Origin: Gammaproteobacteria bacterium
GTDB lineage: Bacteria; Pseudomonadota; Gammaproteobacteria; Steroidobacterales; Steroidobacteraceae
Assembly: GCA_030043215.1 (NCBI GenBank)
Contig: JASHYG010000126.1
Span: forward strand, 1 to 7,100
Direction: 5' to 3'
DNA: 7,100 nucleotides
Position numbers and translations under genes: made by a program. Under the pieces are notes generated by a model. It did not search any database. It was not told the DNA's origin and worked only from the letters and a program-made list of their open reading frames with translations. How positions within the stretch are numbered: position 1 is the first letter of the stretch; each line of letters starts with the position of its first letter. Below are positions 6,280-7,100 of this stretch, in pieces.

Positions 6280-7100
6280 AGCCTTCCGAGGACACCGCTA
6301 CCGTCTACGGCCTGGTGCTCGCGGGCGGCCGCAGCAAGCGCATGCGCCAGGACAAGGCTGCGCTCCAGTACCGGGGCAGTAACCAGCTCGAGCAGGCGAT
6401 GGAGCTCGTTCGCCCCTACGTCGCCCGCGCGTTCGTCTCCGTCAGGCGGGATCAGGTCCACGATCCGGTCCGCGCGCGCTTTCCGCAGATCGTGGACACC
6501 GAGGAGGACCTCGGTCCCATTGCAGGCATCGTCGCAGCCCAGGCGGCGCACCCGCAAGCGGCGTGGCTCGTGCTCGCCTGCGACCTCCCGTTCCTGGACG
6601 CGGCGACGCTCGGTCACCTGCTGCGGTCGCGCCGGCCGGGTCGCCAGGCGACGGCGTACCGCGCGAGCCATGGCGGCCTGCCGGAGCCGCTGTGCGCCAT
6701 CTACGAGCCCTCGAGCCGCGCGGCGATCTCCGCTTACGTCGCAAGCGGGCGCGACTGCCCGAGAAAGTTCCTGCTGCAGGCGGATGTCGAGCTGCTCGAC
6801 CAGCCCAATCCTCGCGCGCTCGACAACGTGAACACCCCGGAGGAGTACGGGGCGGCCTCGAGCGCGCTGCAGTCCGCCCCAACACACCTCGGCGCAACCA
6901 GTCCTACGAGGCGCATCGAGGTTCAGTACTACGCGCTCCTGCGCGAGCAGGCAGGGCGCAGCGCCGAGACAGTGACGACACCGGCCCGCACACCGCGCGA
7001 GCTCTACGAGGAGCTGCGCAAGCGCCATCCCTTCTCGCTCGCCCCGGAGATGCTGCGCGTTGCGGTCAACGCGGAGTTCGGCGACTGGTCCCAGCCGCTC
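6276..7100 (+). CDS. mobA: MobA-MoaD fusion protein: molybdenum cofactor guanylyltransferase joined to sulfur carrier (partial, open at right edge)
   Basis: One uninterrupted frame of 275 codons runs from ATG (overlapping the moaC stop as ATGA) to the window end. Residues 10-195 are MobA-like, a Rossmann-type nucleotidyltransferase that attaches GMP to Moco. Seen are GLVLAGGRSKRMRQDKAAL at 12-30 (GTP loop), VDTEEDLGPIAGI at 73-85, VLACDLPFLD at 99-108 (metal-binding Asp103) and LDNVNTPEEY at 182-191. A linker rich in Ala, Ser, Thr and Pro covers about 192-211. From 212 the protein is MoaD-like: RRIEVQYYALLREQAGRSAE matches the first beta strand and helix of the molybdopterin synthase small subunit, and LRVAVNAEFGDWSQPL at 260-275 matches its LxVAVNxEyxdWdtpL segment. 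The expected end, a DGDEVAFIPPVAGG-like tail whose final Gly carries the thiocarboxylate, lies past the window. The loop glycine after RM is Arg24. The MobA role is well supported; whether both halves are active is unknown. Confidence 0.88.
   Translation, partial: MKPSEDTATVYGLVLAGGRSKRMRQDKAALQYRGSNQLEQAMELVRPYVARAFVSVRRDQVHDPVRARFPQIVDTEEDLGPIAGIVAAQAAHPQAAWLVLACDLPFLDAATLGHLLRSRRPGRQATAYRASHGGLPEPLCAIYEPSSRAAISAYVASGRDCPRKFLLQADVELLDQPNPRALDNVNTPEEYGAASSALQSAPTHLGATSPTRRIEVQYYALLREQAGRSAETVTTPARTPRELYEELRKRHPFSLAPEMLRVAVNAEFGDWSQPL

Noticed and set aside
1..7100. CRISPR arrays, insertion sequences, toxin-antitoxin or defence genes
   Set aside because: No regularly spaced repeats, transposase motifs or defence-type domains were seen on either strand.

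Overview
This is a GC-rich bacterial chromosomal segment, most likely from a gammaproteobacterium of the Xanthomonadales/Steroidobacter/Nevskiales type. That guess rests on the GC-rich codon use, a typical proteobacterial tRNA-Arg(UCG) and the style of the molybdenum-cofactor genes. It is an inference, because there is no rRNA or strong phylogenetic marker in the window.

Left part (1-2469), genes on the minus strand: a secreted type-B carboxylesterase with an intact Ser-Glu-His triad and, upstream of it, a small VOC (glyoxalase/dioxygenase-fold) protein. The first 217 bases hold no convincing gene, only a nested GC-rich inverted repeat that may end esterase transcription. Middle part (2470-3014): a non-coding stretch with short palindromes, tRNA-Arg(UCG) on the minus strand with no encoded CCA end, and a spacer with a strong hairpin.

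Right part (3015-7100), all on the plus strand: a small exported uncharacterised protein, then a molybdenum-cofactor (Moco) cluster, moeA - moaA - moaC - mobA/moaD. MoaA and MoaC turn GTP into cyclic pyranopterin monophosphate. MoaD (with MoaE, not in this window) would add sulfur to make molybdopterin. MoeA inserts molybdate. MobA attaches GMP to give the guanine-dinucleotide form of the cofactor. moaA and moaC abut with no gap, and moaC and the next gene overlap as ATGA, so translational coupling is likely.

The most notable point is the last gene, which is open at the right edge. A MobA-like nucleotidyltransferase (about residues 10-195) continues in the same frame, through a short linker, into a MoaD-like ubiquitin-fold sulfur carrier (from about residue 212). 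This joins two non-consecutive steps of Moco synthesis in one polypeptide. The C-terminal Gly-Gly of the MoaD part lies outside the window.
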